The notes: generated by a model not told the origin, from the letters alone. Positions 37,201 to 45,181 are shown, numbered from the stretch's first letter. The stretch: DNA of 64,000 bases from DASQPA01 sp963757335 (GCA_963757335.1 CAVWRJ010000004.1:206090-270089), one strand, 5' to 3'. Numbers and translations: made by a program.

Positions 37201-37684
37201 GGTCGAGGCGGGGGAGGAGGCGGGGCTGGAACGGGTGCTCGCCGGGATCGCCGACTGCCGGGCCGCCGGCGCCCGGCTGTCGGAGATGAACTTCCTCTCG
37301 AAGCTGGTCGAGGCCTACGCCCGCCGCGGCCGCTTCGACGAGGCCCGCCGTACCCTCGGCGAGGCGCTCGCCCTGGTCGAGAGCGTCGGCGGTCGCTTCT
37401 TCTGGAAACCGGAGCTCTACCGGCTGCGGGGCGAGCTCGCCCTCGCCGCCGAGGCCCCGGAGGAGGCCCGGGAGAGCTTCGAGAGCGCCCTGGCGGCCGC
37501 CCGCAGCACGGGGACCAAGGGGCTCGAGCTGCGCGCCGCCGTCAGCCTCGGCCGCCTGCTCCAGGGGAGCGGCAGGGCGACCGAGGCGAGCACCCTCCTG
37601 GCGCCCCTCTGCGCCGCCCTGGACGCCGGTTGCGAGGATGCCGACTTCCTGGAGGCCCGCTCCCTCTTCGCCTCCTGCCAGTAG
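34292..37684 (+). CDS. Zinc-ribbon class III adenylate/guanylate cyclase fused to AAA ATPase and TPRs
   Basis: GTG at 34292, 1130 residues. Two zinc ribbons (CAVCFFENPAGMKFCGKC and CPRCQFENPHGFKFCGEC) precede a low-complexity Ser/Ala/Thr linker. Cyclase domain: LTVLFCDVVDSMALSERLD (first metal Asp), LGDGLLVYFGFP (second) and RVGIHTGKVVAGQMG. An AAA/STAND-type ATPase follows: Walker A LLSGEPGIGKSRLV and Walker B VVFVVEDLHWVDPSTLDLLD. Helical TPR-like repeats occupy 700-1130. The order is that of the large signalling regulators seen with kinase neighbours. Three bases from the kinase gene, so the two are co-expressed. Confidence 0.92.
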   Translation: MQCAVCFFENPAGMKFCGKCGTALKNACPRCQFENPHGFKFCGECGGPLGVESSPPGSTSGSVSASASAPATATAAEAGPTGERSVTRDFEPAAERRQLTVLFCDVVDSMALSERLDPEELRDVVREYQTVSAAVVERFLGHTAQYLGDGLLVYFGFPVAHEDDPQRAVHTGLGIVAAVEILSRRLEAERGIRLAVRVGIHTGKVVAGQMGTGDTRERLALGQAPNIAARLQSLAEPGTVVVSDATFPLVQGFFVCQPLGPQILKGVSRPMELYRVLQESGVRTLFELAVTRGLTPLVGRQQDLDVLLRCFERVRSGRGQTALLSGEPGIGKSRLVQMLKEHAKAERHEWLICRCSPFHQGSALAPVIELLADLCHLQAEDDAAAKAAKVEALLGRYGLPPEAVPLLSLLLGFAAPPGYAPPGLTAQRQKERTLETLVALLLAMASEEPVVFVVEDLHWVDPSTLDLLDLLLHQGPTVRLFNLFTFRPTYDPPWGPRAHLTQITLDRLSDTEARVLILGVTGGKRLPLEVERQIVEKTDGVPLFVEELTKMVLSSGLLVERGDHYALAGPLPPLAIPSSLQDSLMARLDRLAAVREVVQLGAAIGREFTWEIMQEVCSLDPETLSRELGQLVAAELLYQRGVPPQAAFVFKHALIQDAAYGSLLKSARQQYHQRIAAALERRLATGEVRPEILAHHYTEAGFSDRAIPYWLQAARRAGERSANLEAIGHLERGLTLLPALPGGVDRDRQELALRTALGPALVATRGFAVPELEANYARAQELCERLGDTPQLFWMLRGLWSFYLVRVSLSTALDLGERMMRLAEGRGDRGLLFEGHFVVGLPLFFLGEFAAALEHFERGLALDSPDRDRSSTLTTGLDVAVTSLAISAIVLWHLGDPARARERSAEAIAMARASGHAYSLADALSSAAVVHSLRRDSAVVRDLAGDLLALSEEKGFHLTTHGKVQLGWAEVEAGEEAGLERVLAGIADCRAAGARLSEMNFLSKLVEAYARRGRFDEARRTLGEALALVESVGGRFFWKPELYRLRGELALAAEAPEEARESFESALAAARSTGTKGLELRAAVSLGRLLQGSGRATEASTLLAPLCAALDAGCEDADFLEARSLFASCQ

Positions 37685-37693
37685 AGGGCCTCC

Positions 37694-37722
37694 TTGAGCG
37701 TTCTCCGTTCCTGTGTTATCTT
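37694..37722 (+). promoter_or_regulatory. Probable sigma-70-type promoter of the small-peptide/ycaO unit
   Basis: TTGAGC (37694-37699), 17-base spacer, TATCTT (37717-37722). It is followed by the direct repeat TGTCCAT..TGTCCAT. The peptide gene begins 66 bases downstream with a GGGAGGGAA site. Confidence 0.5.
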
Positions 37723-37787
37723 TTGTCCATACCTGTCCATGATCGTTCTAGGCGTGCCCACGTGCCGCCAGGGAGGGAACGTTTACC

Positions 37788-38048
37788 ATGACTGATCAGT
37801 CGGATCCCCAGGGCAAGAAGGCGATCATCATCGTTGGCGACGACGGTACTCTCTATCACCTCTCGAAGGACGATCTCCAGGCGCACAAGATGGCCCCCGG
37901 CCATCCGGCCTATGAGCACGCCCAGAAGATGGTCGAGCAGAAGCAGCACGGGACGATCACTCCCGAGCACTTCTCGGCGCAGAGCGCGACCGCGAACGAG
38001 AACATGGACATCTGGTTCACCGTCTTGAACCAGGGCGCGGTCAAGTAG
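37788..38048 (+). CDS. Small protein, candidate substrate/precursor of the adjacent YcaO-TfuA pair
   Basis: 86 residues, strong ribosome site, own promoter, and only 13 bases before ycaO. The N-terminal half is charged and ordered (KKAIIIVGDDGTLYHLSKDDLQAHKM), the C-terminal half is polar and poor in charge (TITPEHFSAQSATANENMDIWFTVLNQGAVK). There is no Cys and little Ser/Thr clustering, so azole formation is unlikely. Backbone thioamidation, the known chemistry of TfuA-associated YcaO, needs no Cys. Gene order (small peptide, YcaO, TfuA) is that of RiPP loci. Whether it is a precursor, a recognition protein or a modified small protein is open. Not a family I recognise. Confidence 0.75.
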   Translation: MTDQSDPQGKKAIIIVGDDGTLYHLSKDDLQAHKMAPGHPAYEHAQKMVEQKQHGTITPEHFSAQSATANENMDIWFTVLNQGAVK

Positions 38049-38061
38049 CAGGAACGCCGGC

Positions 38062-39333
38062 GTGGGTGGCCTGACACCCAAGTCCTTCCGCGCCGGTACG
38101 CACCGCACGGTGGCGCCGGAGGCTACGGTCGCGCGCCTCTCCCGGCTCCTGCCGGTCCTGGGCATCACCCGGGTCGCCGACGTCACCGGGCTCGACTCGA
38201 TCGGCATCCCGGTGGTGATGGTCTGCCGTCCCAACGCGCGGTCGCTCTCGGTGTCCCAGGGCAAGGGGCTCGATGGAGCGGCCGCGCGCGCCTCCGGCCT
38301 CATGGAGGCGACCGAGCTCTACCACGCCGAGCGGATCACCCTGCCGCTCAAGTTCGCCACCTCGAACGAGCTGCGTTTCACCCACGAGATGGCCGACGCC
38401 GCCGCCCTGCCGCAGATCGCGGGGGGTGCCTTCCACGACGACCTGCGCCTGCTCTGGATCGCCGGGCGCGACCTCCTGCAGGGCGGCGAGGGCGAGCCGG
38501 TCTGGGTGCCTTACGAGGCTGTCCACCTCAACTGTACCCTCCCCCTGCCGCCGGGGAGCGGCTGCTTCCCCATGACCTCGAACGGTCTCGCCTCGGGCAA
38601 CCACCTCCTGGAGGCTCTCTGCCACGGCCTCTCCGAGGTGATCGAACGCGACGCCTCGACCCTCTGGGAGATCGGCGGCCCGGCAGCCCGGGCGCGCACC
38701 CGGGTCGACCTCGGGACGGTCGACGATCCCGCCTGCCGGTCCGTCCTCGCGCGCTACGACCGCGCCGGCGTCGCCGTCGCGGTCTGGGAGACCACCTCCG
38801 ATGTCGCCGTCCCGGCTTTCCGCTGCACCATTCTCGACCGCGATCCCGACCCTTCCTACTCGGTGGGGGCGAGCGCCGGGATGGGCTGTCATCCGGCCCG
38901 CGAAGTGGCCCTCCTGCGGGCCCTGACCGAGGCCGCCCAGAGCCGCCTGACCTCGATCGCCGGCGCCCGCGACGACATGCGGCGCACCCAGTACGCGGTC
39001 TCGCGCAACGGCGACGTCCAGGAGCGCCTGCGCGCCGAGGTCGTCGGCGCGGCCACGGTGCGGAGCTTCCGCCAGGCGCCGACCTGGGAGAGCGAAACCT
39101 TCGACGAGGATCTCCGCTGGCTCCTGGAGCGCCTGGCCGCGGCCGGCCTCGGCCAGGCGGTGGCGGTCGACCTCACCCAGGAGGGATTGAACCTCCCGGT
39201 CGCCCGGGTGATCGTCCCCGGGCTCGAGATCCTGGCCGACGCCCCCGGCTTCAAGCCCGGGCCGCGCGCCCTGGCGGCTGCGGCGTTGGCGGCATCGGCG
39301 GCATCGGCGGCATCGGCGGCTGAAGCTCCATGA
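38062..39333 (+). CDS. ycaO: YcaO-domain protein (putative ATP-dependent peptide-backbone thioamide/azoline synthetase)
   Basis: 423 residues, GTG with CAGGAAC upstream. ATP-binding motifs: SQGKGLDGAAARASGLMEATE (65-85), SNGLASGN with SEVIERDA (173-198), and EAAQSRLTSIAGARDD (290-305), where the Glu/Gln/Arg contact Mg-ATP. It lacks the fused E1/C domain and the Pro-rich C-terminus of azoline cyclodehydratases, so a partner is expected, and TfuA follows with an ATGA overlap. Established: YcaO plus TfuA makes thioamides (for example methyl-coenzyme M reductase Gly and thioviridamide-type peptides). The last 25 residues are an Ala/Ser tail from 9-bp repeats. Confidence 0.93.
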   Translation: MGGLTPKSFRAGTHRTVAPEATVARLSRLLPVLGITRVADVTGLDSIGIPVVMVCRPNARSLSVSQGKGLDGAAARASGLMEATELYHAERITLPLKFATSNELRFTHEMADAAALPQIAGGAFHDDLRLLWIAGRDLLQGGEGEPVWVPYEAVHLNCTLPLPPGSGCFPMTSNGLASGNHLLEALCHGLSEVIERDASTLWEIGGPAARARTRVDLGTVDDPACRSVLARYDRAGVAVAVWETTSDVAVPAFRCTILDRDPDPSYSVGASAGMGCHPAREVALLRALTEAAQSRLTSIAGARDDMRRTQYAVSRNGDVQERLRAEVVGAATVRSFRQAPTWESETFDEDLRWLLERLAAAGLGQAVAVDLTQEGLNLPVARVIVPGLEILADAPGFKPGPRALAAAALAASAASAASAAEAP

Positions 39334-40712
39334 ATCCAGCCGCGATCTTCGTCTTCACCGGCCCCACCCTTCAGGCGGAGGAAGGGCGGACCCTCCTGGA
39401 CGCCGTCTACCTGCCGCCGGTCTCCCAGGGGGACGTCTACCGCGCCGCCCGCGAGCGGCCGTGGGGGATCGCCATCGTCGACGGCTACTTCGGCCGGGTG
39501 CCGGCGGTCTGGCACAAGGAGATCCTCTGGGCGATGGCCGAGGGCATCCACGTCTTTGGCGCCGCCAGCATGGGGGCTCTCCGCGCCGTCGAGCTCGCCC
39601 CCTTCGGCATGGAGGGGGTGGGGGAGGTCTTCGCCGCCTTCCTGAGCGGCGAGCTGACCGACGACGACGAGGTGACCGTCGTCCACGGCCCCGCCGCCTC
39701 CGGCTACCGGGCGCTCTCGGAGGCGATGGTCAACCTCCGCTTCACCCTGGCGGCGGCGGAGCGGGCGGGAGTGGTGGGGGCGGGGGCGCGGCGGGCGCTC
39801 CTGGCGCTCGCCAAGTCGACCTTCTACCCCCGGCGGAGCTGGCCCGGGCTGCTCCAGGCAGCGGCCGGAGCGCCGGCGATCCCCGCGGCGGAGCTGGCAG
39901 CCCTCGCCGCCTGGCTCCCCGGCGGCCGGATCGACCAGAAGCGGGCCGACGCCCGGGCCCTCCTCGCGCACCTCGCCTCCCGCCGGGAGGCCGATCCCGG
40001 CCCCCAGCGGGTGAGCTTCCGCTTCCAGCATACCGACGCCTGGGAGGAGGCTCGGCGCCATGCCGGCTCGCGGCCCCTGGATGCTGGGGCCGGCGCCGAC
40101 ACTTTCCCCCCCGACGCCCTCCTCGACGAGCTGCGGCACGACGCCCCCCGCTACCGGGCCGAGCGGGAGCGGGCGCTCGCCCGCGCCCTCGCCCTCGAAG
40201 TGGCCCGGCTCCACGGCCTCGCCGTCCCTCCCGCGAAGCTCGACGAGGAGGTCGCCGAGTTCCGCCGCGTCCGCGGTCTCCACGAGCCGGAGGCCCTGGC
40301 CCGTTGGTTGGACGAGCAGGGGCTCTCCCCGGAGGGGCTCTTCCGGCTGGTGCGCGATGGGACTCTGGCGACCCGCATCCAGACCCTCGCCGCGGCGGAG
40401 CTCGGCCGCCATGTCGAAGACTCCCTGCGGGAGAGCGGCGACTACGCTGCCCTGGCGGCCCGGGCGCGCGACAAGCAGGCGGCCCTCGCCGCCCGGGGGC
40501 TCGACAATCCGTCCCTGGGGGACAGCGAGCTGCCCCTGCCACAGCTCTGGCGCTGGTACTTCGAAGAGCGCCTGGGAAGGCCGGTGCCGGACGATCTGCC
40601 CGCCTACGCGCGGAGCCTCGATCTGGCGGGAGAGGGGGCGCTCCTCCGGGCGGTGCTCAAGGAATGGCAGTACGTTCGGTCCCAGACTGCCTCGTCCAGG
40701 CCTTTGCGATAG
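39330..40712 (+). CDS. tfuA: TfuA-like protein with C-terminal helical extension
   Basis: 460 residues, ATGA overlap with ycaO. The N-terminal 220 residues match TfuA: IFVFTGPTLQAEEGRTLL, YLPPVSQGDVYRA, GIAIVDGYFGRVPAVWHKEILWAMAEGIHVFGAASMGALRAVEL and the following Gly-rich segment. Residues 230-460 are helical and Arg/Glu-rich (YRAERERALARALALEVARLHGLAVPPAKLDEEVAEFRR..), a long extension beyond the basic TfuA module. TfuA is the obligate partner of thioamide-forming YcaO and is thought to supply or present the sulphur donor. The strict overlap indicates a stoichiometric complex. Confidence 0.93.
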   Translation: MNPAAIFVFTGPTLQAEEGRTLLDAVYLPPVSQGDVYRAARERPWGIAIVDGYFGRVPAVWHKEILWAMAEGIHVFGAASMGALRAVELAPFGMEGVGEVFAAFLSGELTDDDEVTVVHGPAASGYRALSEAMVNLRFTLAAAERAGVVGAGARRALLALAKSTFYPRRSWPGLLQAAAGAPAIPAAELAALAAWLPGGRIDQKRADARALLAHLASRREADPGPQRVSFRFQHTDAWEEARRHAGSRPLDAGAGADTFPPDALLDELRHDAPRYRAERERALARALALEVARLHGLAVPPAKLDEEVAEFRRVRGLHEPEALARWLDEQGLSPEGLFRLVRDGTLATRIQTLAAAELGRHVEDSLRESGDYAALAARARDKQAALAARGLDNPSLGDSELPLPQLWRWYFEERLGRPVPDDLPAYARSLDLAGEGALLRAVLKEWQYVRSQTASSRPLR

Positions 40713-40770
40713 ACTTGTGAGCACGTCGCGGGTCAACCCGGGCCGATCCATCCTTGAAGGAGAGAGAGCC

Positions 40771-41205
40771 ATGCGCCGACCGCTGTTGCTCGTCCCATTC
40801 CTCAGCCTGCTCACCTTGCTCGCCGGCTGCAGCGGTGGCCGTTCGCCCTCCGAGCCCAGCGCCGATACCGACTCCATCTCGATCACCAGCCTCAGCCCCG
40901 CCGCGGGTACCAAGCTCGCCCCGGGCAGCACCGTGACCTTTGCCGCCACGGTCGCCTACAGCCTCGCCAGTGCCGCCACGGGTACGATCACCCTGGTGAT
41001 CGAGGACCAGAACTTCAAAGTTCTCACCATCGGGCCGCAGAAAATCGTGTCCATCACGAGAGGGCGGGGCTCGGTCAGCCTTTCCGACCAGATCACCGTG
41101 CCCACCACGGGGGTCATCCAGGTCGAGGTTTTCCTCCCGCTCTCCCCGCAGGGAGCCACCATGACGAAGATCGTGGACAAGGCGATCTATCCAGTGGGTC
41201 CCTAG
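40771..41205 (+). CDS. Small lipoprotein
   Basis: 144 residues; AAGGAGAG site 8 bases before ATG. Lipobox LTLLAGC with Cys at residue 22, followed by a Ser/Pro-rich linker. A C-terminal domain of alternating beta-strands (SITSLSPAAGTKLAPGSTVTFAATVAYSL) resembles an Ig-like fold. It is 58 bases after tfuA and could be co-transcribed. In a RiPP setting it might be an immunity or carrier protein; that is speculation. Stop lies 32 bases from the convergent flavoprotein end. Confidence 0.85.
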   Translation: MRRPLLLVPFLSLLTLLAGCSGGRSPSEPSADTDSISITSLSPAAGTKLAPGSTVTFAATVAYSLASAATGTITLVIEDQNFKVLTIGPQKIVSITRGRGSVSLSDQITVPTTGVIQVEVFLPLSPQGATMTKIVDKAIYPVGP

Positions 41206-41237
41206 GGAAGCCTGCGACGGACCTACCGTCTTTGCCC

Positions 41238-42809
41238 TCAGAAATGTCCGCGCAGGCGAGGTAGCCTCTCCCGCAGCTCGCCTTCGCCGAGACTCAGGAG
41301 GTGGGCATTGCAGAGCAGCGGTTCCAGGGCGACCGGATAGAGCCGGTTCCGGGCGGGATCGGCGAGCCCGGCGAGATTCCGCGGGGCGATCCGGTGACGG
41401 ACGCGGTCGGCGAAGGCCAGGGGGTCCGGCCCATCGCGGAGATCTTCGAGAGTCTGCCCCAGAGCCTCCCGGATCACCGGGTCCGAGCTGCCGAGAAATC
41501 CCTCCCAGGCCCAAGCTCCCTTCCCCTCTGGAGCGTCGAAGAGCCGCTGGCGGATCTCCGAGAAGCTCGCGGCAGCGAAGTAGAGATCGGTCCAGGGGAC
41601 GAAGAGGTCGAAGCTCCGCGCCGCCGCCTCGTAGGCGCCGGCGACCAGGCGCTCCAGGTGGTCGGCCTCGCGGTGGAGGAGCGCGCCGTAGCGAGCGAGC
41701 CCCGCTGCGACCGTTCCGGCCGTGCCGGTCGCGGTTTCCAGGAGGAGGGCGAGGCGCTCCACGGCGAGGAGGCTCCAGGCGATGCCGGTCGAGAACATCG
41801 GGCTTCCAAAGCTGAAGGCATGGGGGAGGAGGACCCAGCCGTCCCCGGCGGCCCGCTCCAGGCGGTGCTGGAGCCGGGGGATGGCGGCCACCGGGCGCAG
41901 CGCTCGGGCGTCGGCGAACTGCGCCGCGAGACTGGGATAGCGCCCGAGGATCGCCGCCCACGCCGCTGCCGGCGGGAGCCGGGCGGCCCTCTCCCGGGCT
42001 GCCGGCTGGGCGAGGACCACTCCGGCGCTCACCACCCCATGGTCGAAGGGGAGGACGTACATCCAACCCTCCGCCAGCAGGTGATGAACGGCGGCCTGCT
42101 CGTCCGGGTACGGGCCGGGCGGGAAGCTGGCGGTTGCTGCCGTGCCAGGAAACGGGCGGACGTCCGTGAAGTGCCCGAAGACCAGGCTGGTGTGGAGCCC
42201 CGCTTCGGGGAGCGCCGAGGGAATGGCGAGATGCCGGGCGAGGAACCCGCCGGGGCCGGAGGCGTCGACGATCAGGTCGGCGGCGAGCTCGAAGGGCGTC
42301 CCTCGCTGGTTGCCGGCGAGGCACCAGCCGTTCGCCCGCCTCTCGATCCCGGTGATCTCCGCTTCTTCCAGGCACTCGACCCCTGCGGCCGCCGCTTTCT
42401 TCGCCAGGTGATGGTCGACGTCCTCCCGCAGCCAGTGGGTGTCGGCGATGGTGTCGTTGGGGCTCGCCGCCACCAGCAGCCGGTGCTCGTTGGCGGGACT
42501 GTTGGTGTAGGGCTTCCCGGGCTGATGGGCGTAGAAGGTGAAGCCGCGTTTGAGACCCCGCCGGAGCGCCGGCAGGCTTTCGCGCCAACGGCCATGGGCC
42601 GCGAGGGCATGGAGATCCTCCTGGCCGTAGCGCGCCGCGAGGCGTTCCAGGCTGAGCGCGGCGAGCGGCGTCGAGGACTCGCCGAGGGCGAAGCGCGGAT
42701 GCCGCCCCCGGTCGACGAGGGCGACCCGGTGTCCCTGGAGCTGGAGCAGCCGGGCGAGGATCGATCCCGCGAAGCCCGAGCCCACGATGGCGATGCGGAG
42801 GCCGGCCAT
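41238..42809 (-). CDS. FAD-dependent halogenase/monooxygenase-like protein
   Basis: 523 residues. FAD site VGSGFAGSILARLLQLQGHRVALVDRG (about 7-33), GESSTPLAAL (family GES motif) and DASGPGGFLARHLAIP. The tryptophan-halogenase WxWxIP motif is not present; WMYVLPFDHG occurs at the comparable site, so the enzyme may be a monooxygenase or a variant phenol/peptide halogenase. Third gene of a minus-strand operon, 6 bases after the radical SAM gene. Substrate could be the neighbouring peptide (inference). Confidence 0.8.
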   Translation of the reverse strand: MAGLRIAIVGSGFAGSILARLLQLQGHRVALVDRGRHPRFALGESSTPLAALSLERLAARYGQEDLHALAAHGRWRESLPALRRGLKRGFTFYAHQPGKPYTNSPANEHRLLVAASPNDTIADTHWLREDVDHHLAKKAAAAGVECLEEAEITGIERRANGWCLAGNQRGTPFELAADLIVDASGPGGFLARHLAIPSALPEAGLHTSLVFGHFTDVRPFPGTAATASFPPGPYPDEQAAVHHLLAEGWMYVLPFDHGVVSAGVVLAQPAARERAARLPPAAAWAAILGRYPSLAAQFADARALRPVAAIPRLQHRLERAAGDGWVLLPHAFSFGSPMFSTGIAWSLLAVERLALLLETATGTAGTVAAGLARYGALLHREADHLERLVAGAYEAAARSFDLFVPWTDLYFAAASFSEIRQRLFDAPEGKGAWAWEGFLGSSDPVIREALGQTLEDLRDGPDPLAFADRVRHRIAPRNLAGLADPARNRLYPVALEPLLCNAHLLSLGEGELRERLPRLRGHF

Positions 42810-42815
42810 CCGCGT

Positions 42816-43793
42816 TCAGCTCCAGCCGCAGAGCGGGCAGGGGAGCCGTGGCTCGTTCCGGCCCGAGGCGTTCATCCGCTCCAGCCGCGCCAGGCGGCGG
42901 TCGGCGCACTCCGGGCAGGCGGCGAAACGGCGGGCGTCCCAGAGATCGGCGGTGACGATCCCAACGCTCTCGACGCTCCCGACGCTCCCCGCCTGGGCTT
43001 CCAGGCAGCGCTCGAGAGCCGTCTCCAGGTGATCGAGGGTGGGCGGCGTCCACTCGCCGGCCGCCTCCAGATCCTCCATGGCGCCGTTCCCGGCCCGGAC
43101 CGGGATGAGCGAGACCCGCTCCGCGCCTGCCGCGAAGGCATGGGCGGCGGAGCGCACCGCCCACTCGACCGACTCCGCCGCCGGCACGAAGGGGGCGCCC
43201 ACGAGGACGAAGGCCCGGAGGCCGATCCCGGCGCTCCTCAGAGTCGCCGCGGCGCGGTCGAAGTCGGCGAGGGTCATCCCCTTGTTCAGCCGGGCGAGGG
43301 CCTCCGGGTGGACGGTTTCGAGCCCCATGGCGACTTCGAGATCGCCTGCGAGCCGCTCCGCGAAGCCCAGGCAGCGGTGGCCGACGAGCCGCGGGTGGCA
43401 CTCGACGGTGACCCGCGAGAAGGGGGCGAGGAGGGCGAGGATCTCCGCCTCGTCCTCCCCGGGGACCGCCCGGGGCTCGAAGAAGTTGCTGGCGTTGTAG
43501 AGCTTGGCCGCGCTCGGCTGGGGGAGCGGGGAGGCCGCGGTCAAGACCGCGCGGAGCTGCGCCGGGAGAGCGCCCCGGGGCGTCGGTCCTTCCAGGGTTT
43601 CTTTCCAGAGATCGCAGTAGACACAGGTGTACGGGCACTCCGCCCCGGCGAGGAGGATCGTCAGCGCCGCGATCTCCCCGCCCGCCGGCAGGCGCTCGGT
43701 CTCCCAGAAGTGGGCGATGGGGAGGAACGGGTCCACCCGCTTCTTGGCCGGGCGGAGCCGGCGGACCCACTCCGTGGGCGAGACGGCGGCCAC
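42816..43793 (-). CDS. Radical SAM protein
   Basis: GTG at 43793, 2 bases after the amide-synthetase stop; 325 residues. The cluster motif CPYTCVYCDLW (CxxxCxxC) is at about residue 46. A TIM-barrel-like core includes NASNFFEPRAV, VTVECHPRLVG, GLETVHPEALARLNKGMT and LRAFVLVGAPFVP. The C-terminus has CPECADRRL..CPLC, a zinc-knuckle pair. The order resembles YhcC/elongator-type radical SAM rather than SPASM peptide maturases. A 9-bp tandem repeat encodes GSVGSVESV near 42960. Co-expressed with the halogenase-like and synthase genes. Confidence 0.88.
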   Translation of the reverse strand: MAAVSPTEWVRRLRPAKKRVDPFLPIAHFWETERLPAGGEIAALTILLAGAECPYTCVYCDLWKETLEGPTPRGALPAQLRAVLTAASPLPQPSAAKLYNASNFFEPRAVPGEDEAEILALLAPFSRVTVECHPRLVGHRCLGFAERLAGDLEVAMGLETVHPEALARLNKGMTLADFDRAAATLRSAGIGLRAFVLVGAPFVPAAESVEWAVRSAAHAFAAGAERVSLIPVRAGNGAMEDLEAAGEWTPPTLDHLETALERCLEAQAGSVGSVESVGIVTADLWDARRFAACPECADRRLARLERMNASGRNEPRLPCPLCGWS

Positions 43794-43795
43794 GC

Positions 43796-45136
43796 TTACC
43801 GCGGCTCGTAGAGGCCGAGGAGGTGCCGGCGGTAGGAGAGAGGATGGACCGCGAAGTGCCGGCCGAAGACCTCCTCCGGCGCCGCCCCTCTCTGGAAGCG
43901 CCGCTTGGGGAAGACCGGGAGAGTGAGGCCGGTCCTCTGCCGGATACCGCGGGACAGCACCTCCCCCTTGAGATCGTAGAGCCGCTCGTGCGAGCCCGCG
44001 GTCAGCTCGGCGAAGGGGATGGCCTCGGCGACCGCGATCACCGCCGGCCGGGTGAAGGGGGAAAAGAGCGAGAAGCCGTAGCGCCGGGCGGGCGCGTAGC
44101 CCCGGACGCAGCCGCGGGAGAGGCCGCCGCTGTAGGTCTGGGACTGCTTGATCGCCTCCACCCCCCAGCCCTCCTGGTAGAGCATCCGGTTGTTGACGAC
44201 GCTCCGGATCGTCAGCTCGGGGTTCTCCTCGATGGGATAGTCCTTGAGGTTCTCGTCCCCGCCGTCGCCGTCGACCAAGTACCGCCACTCCGGGTAGCGG
44301 GCGCGGAGCGCGCCTAAGAGCGCCAGGCTCATCGTCGCGCACTCGACGTCGAGCGGCTTGTAGTCCTCGATGACCGCGATCGCTGCCCAGGGGTCGAGAT
44401 CGGCGCTCGCCACTTCCACCTCCTCCAAGAGGAGGCCGAGGCCGGTCCGAGCGAGGAACTCCCGGGCCTGGGCGAGATCGCTGCCGCCGCCGTCGACCGC
44501 CAGGGTGAACGCCTTCAAGCGGGCCGGCGAATCGCCCCGGGCGAGAAGCTCGTGGTAGAGCGAGAGGAGGACCGCCCCGCTGTCGGAGCCACCCGAGAAG
44601 AGGACTCCCAGTGGCTCCTTTCTGGGGACGGCGGCGAGCCAGAGCCGGATCTCCGCGCCGAGGGCCTCGACATAGGCGAGGCCGATGGCGTCCAGGTCCG
44701 GTGGCAGGACGCCTCGGGGTGGATCGAAGAAGCGATGGTAGGTGGGGTTGGGATCGGGGCACCCCACGAGCCGGATCTCGGTCACGTGGTGGGCCGGGAC
44801 CATCCGGGTGTAGGAGGGGTGGAACTGGTCCCCCGCTCCCACCTCCCTGAGAAAGCCCGCGATGGCGTCGATCCGGTCGGCGACGACGAGCATGGGGCCG
44901 GCGGCCTGTTTGGCGAGAAAGTAGCGCAGCGGCCGGTCGAGGCTCCGGGCGAGCCGGACCCTCTCCCCCTCCTGGGCGACGAGAGCGAAGGAGCCGGTGA
45001 TGCCGGCGATGCCGAGAGCGGCCGCCGGGTCGGCGGCGAAGAGGAGGCGCCGGGCCTCCTCGGCGGTGAGGCGCGGATCCTCGTCCGGGATCAGGTTGAC
45101 GACGCGGGCGACCGGAGCGGTGGGGTAGGGCAGCAT
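43796..45136 (-). CDS. Asparagine-synthase-like amide synthetase lacking the glutaminase Cys
   Basis: 446 residues, ATG with GAGGAGGAG site. N-terminal region about 1-170 corresponds to the GATase II domain, but residue 2 is Leu, not the catalytic Cys, so it cannot hydrolyse glutamine. C-terminal synthetase PP-loop GVLFSGGSDSGAVLLSLYHEL (about residues 177-197) and the aspartate-binding YLVDGDGGDENLKDYP are intact. Cys-less members include beta-lactam synthetase and lasso-peptide macrocyclases, which adenylate a carboxylate and form an amide. First gene of the three-gene minus-strand operon and 45 bases downstream of a small ORF. Confidence 0.88.
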   Translation of the reverse strand: MLPYPTAPVARVVNLIPDEDPRLTAEEARRLLFAADPAAALGIAGITGSFALVAQEGERVRLARSLDRPLRYFLAKQAAGPMLVVADRIDAIAGFLREVGAGDQFHPSYTRMVPAHHVTEIRLVGCPDPNPTYHRFFDPPRGVLPPDLDAIGLAYVEALGAEIRLWLAAVPRKEPLGVLFSGGSDSGAVLLSLYHELLARGDSPARLKAFTLAVDGGGSDLAQAREFLARTGLGLLLEEVEVASADLDPWAAIAVIEDYKPLDVECATMSLALLGALRARYPEWRYLVDGDGGDENLKDYPIEENPELTIRSVVNNRMLYQEGWGVEAIKQSQTYSGGLSRGCVRGYAPARRYGFSLFSPFTRPAVIAVAEAIPFAELTAGSHERLYDLKGEVLSRGIRQRTGLTLPVFPKRRFQRGAAPEEVFGRHFAVHPLSYRRHLLGLYEPR

Positions 45137-45181
45137 GGGCTCCTCCTCAGCAGCCGTTCTATCACCGACCCGGCCGGCAGG

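Noticed and set aside
37788..38048. Azole/thiazole precursor (microcin-like)
   Set aside because: No Cys and no Ser/Thr-rich core, and YcaO lacks a fused E1-like partner domain; thioamidation is the better guess.
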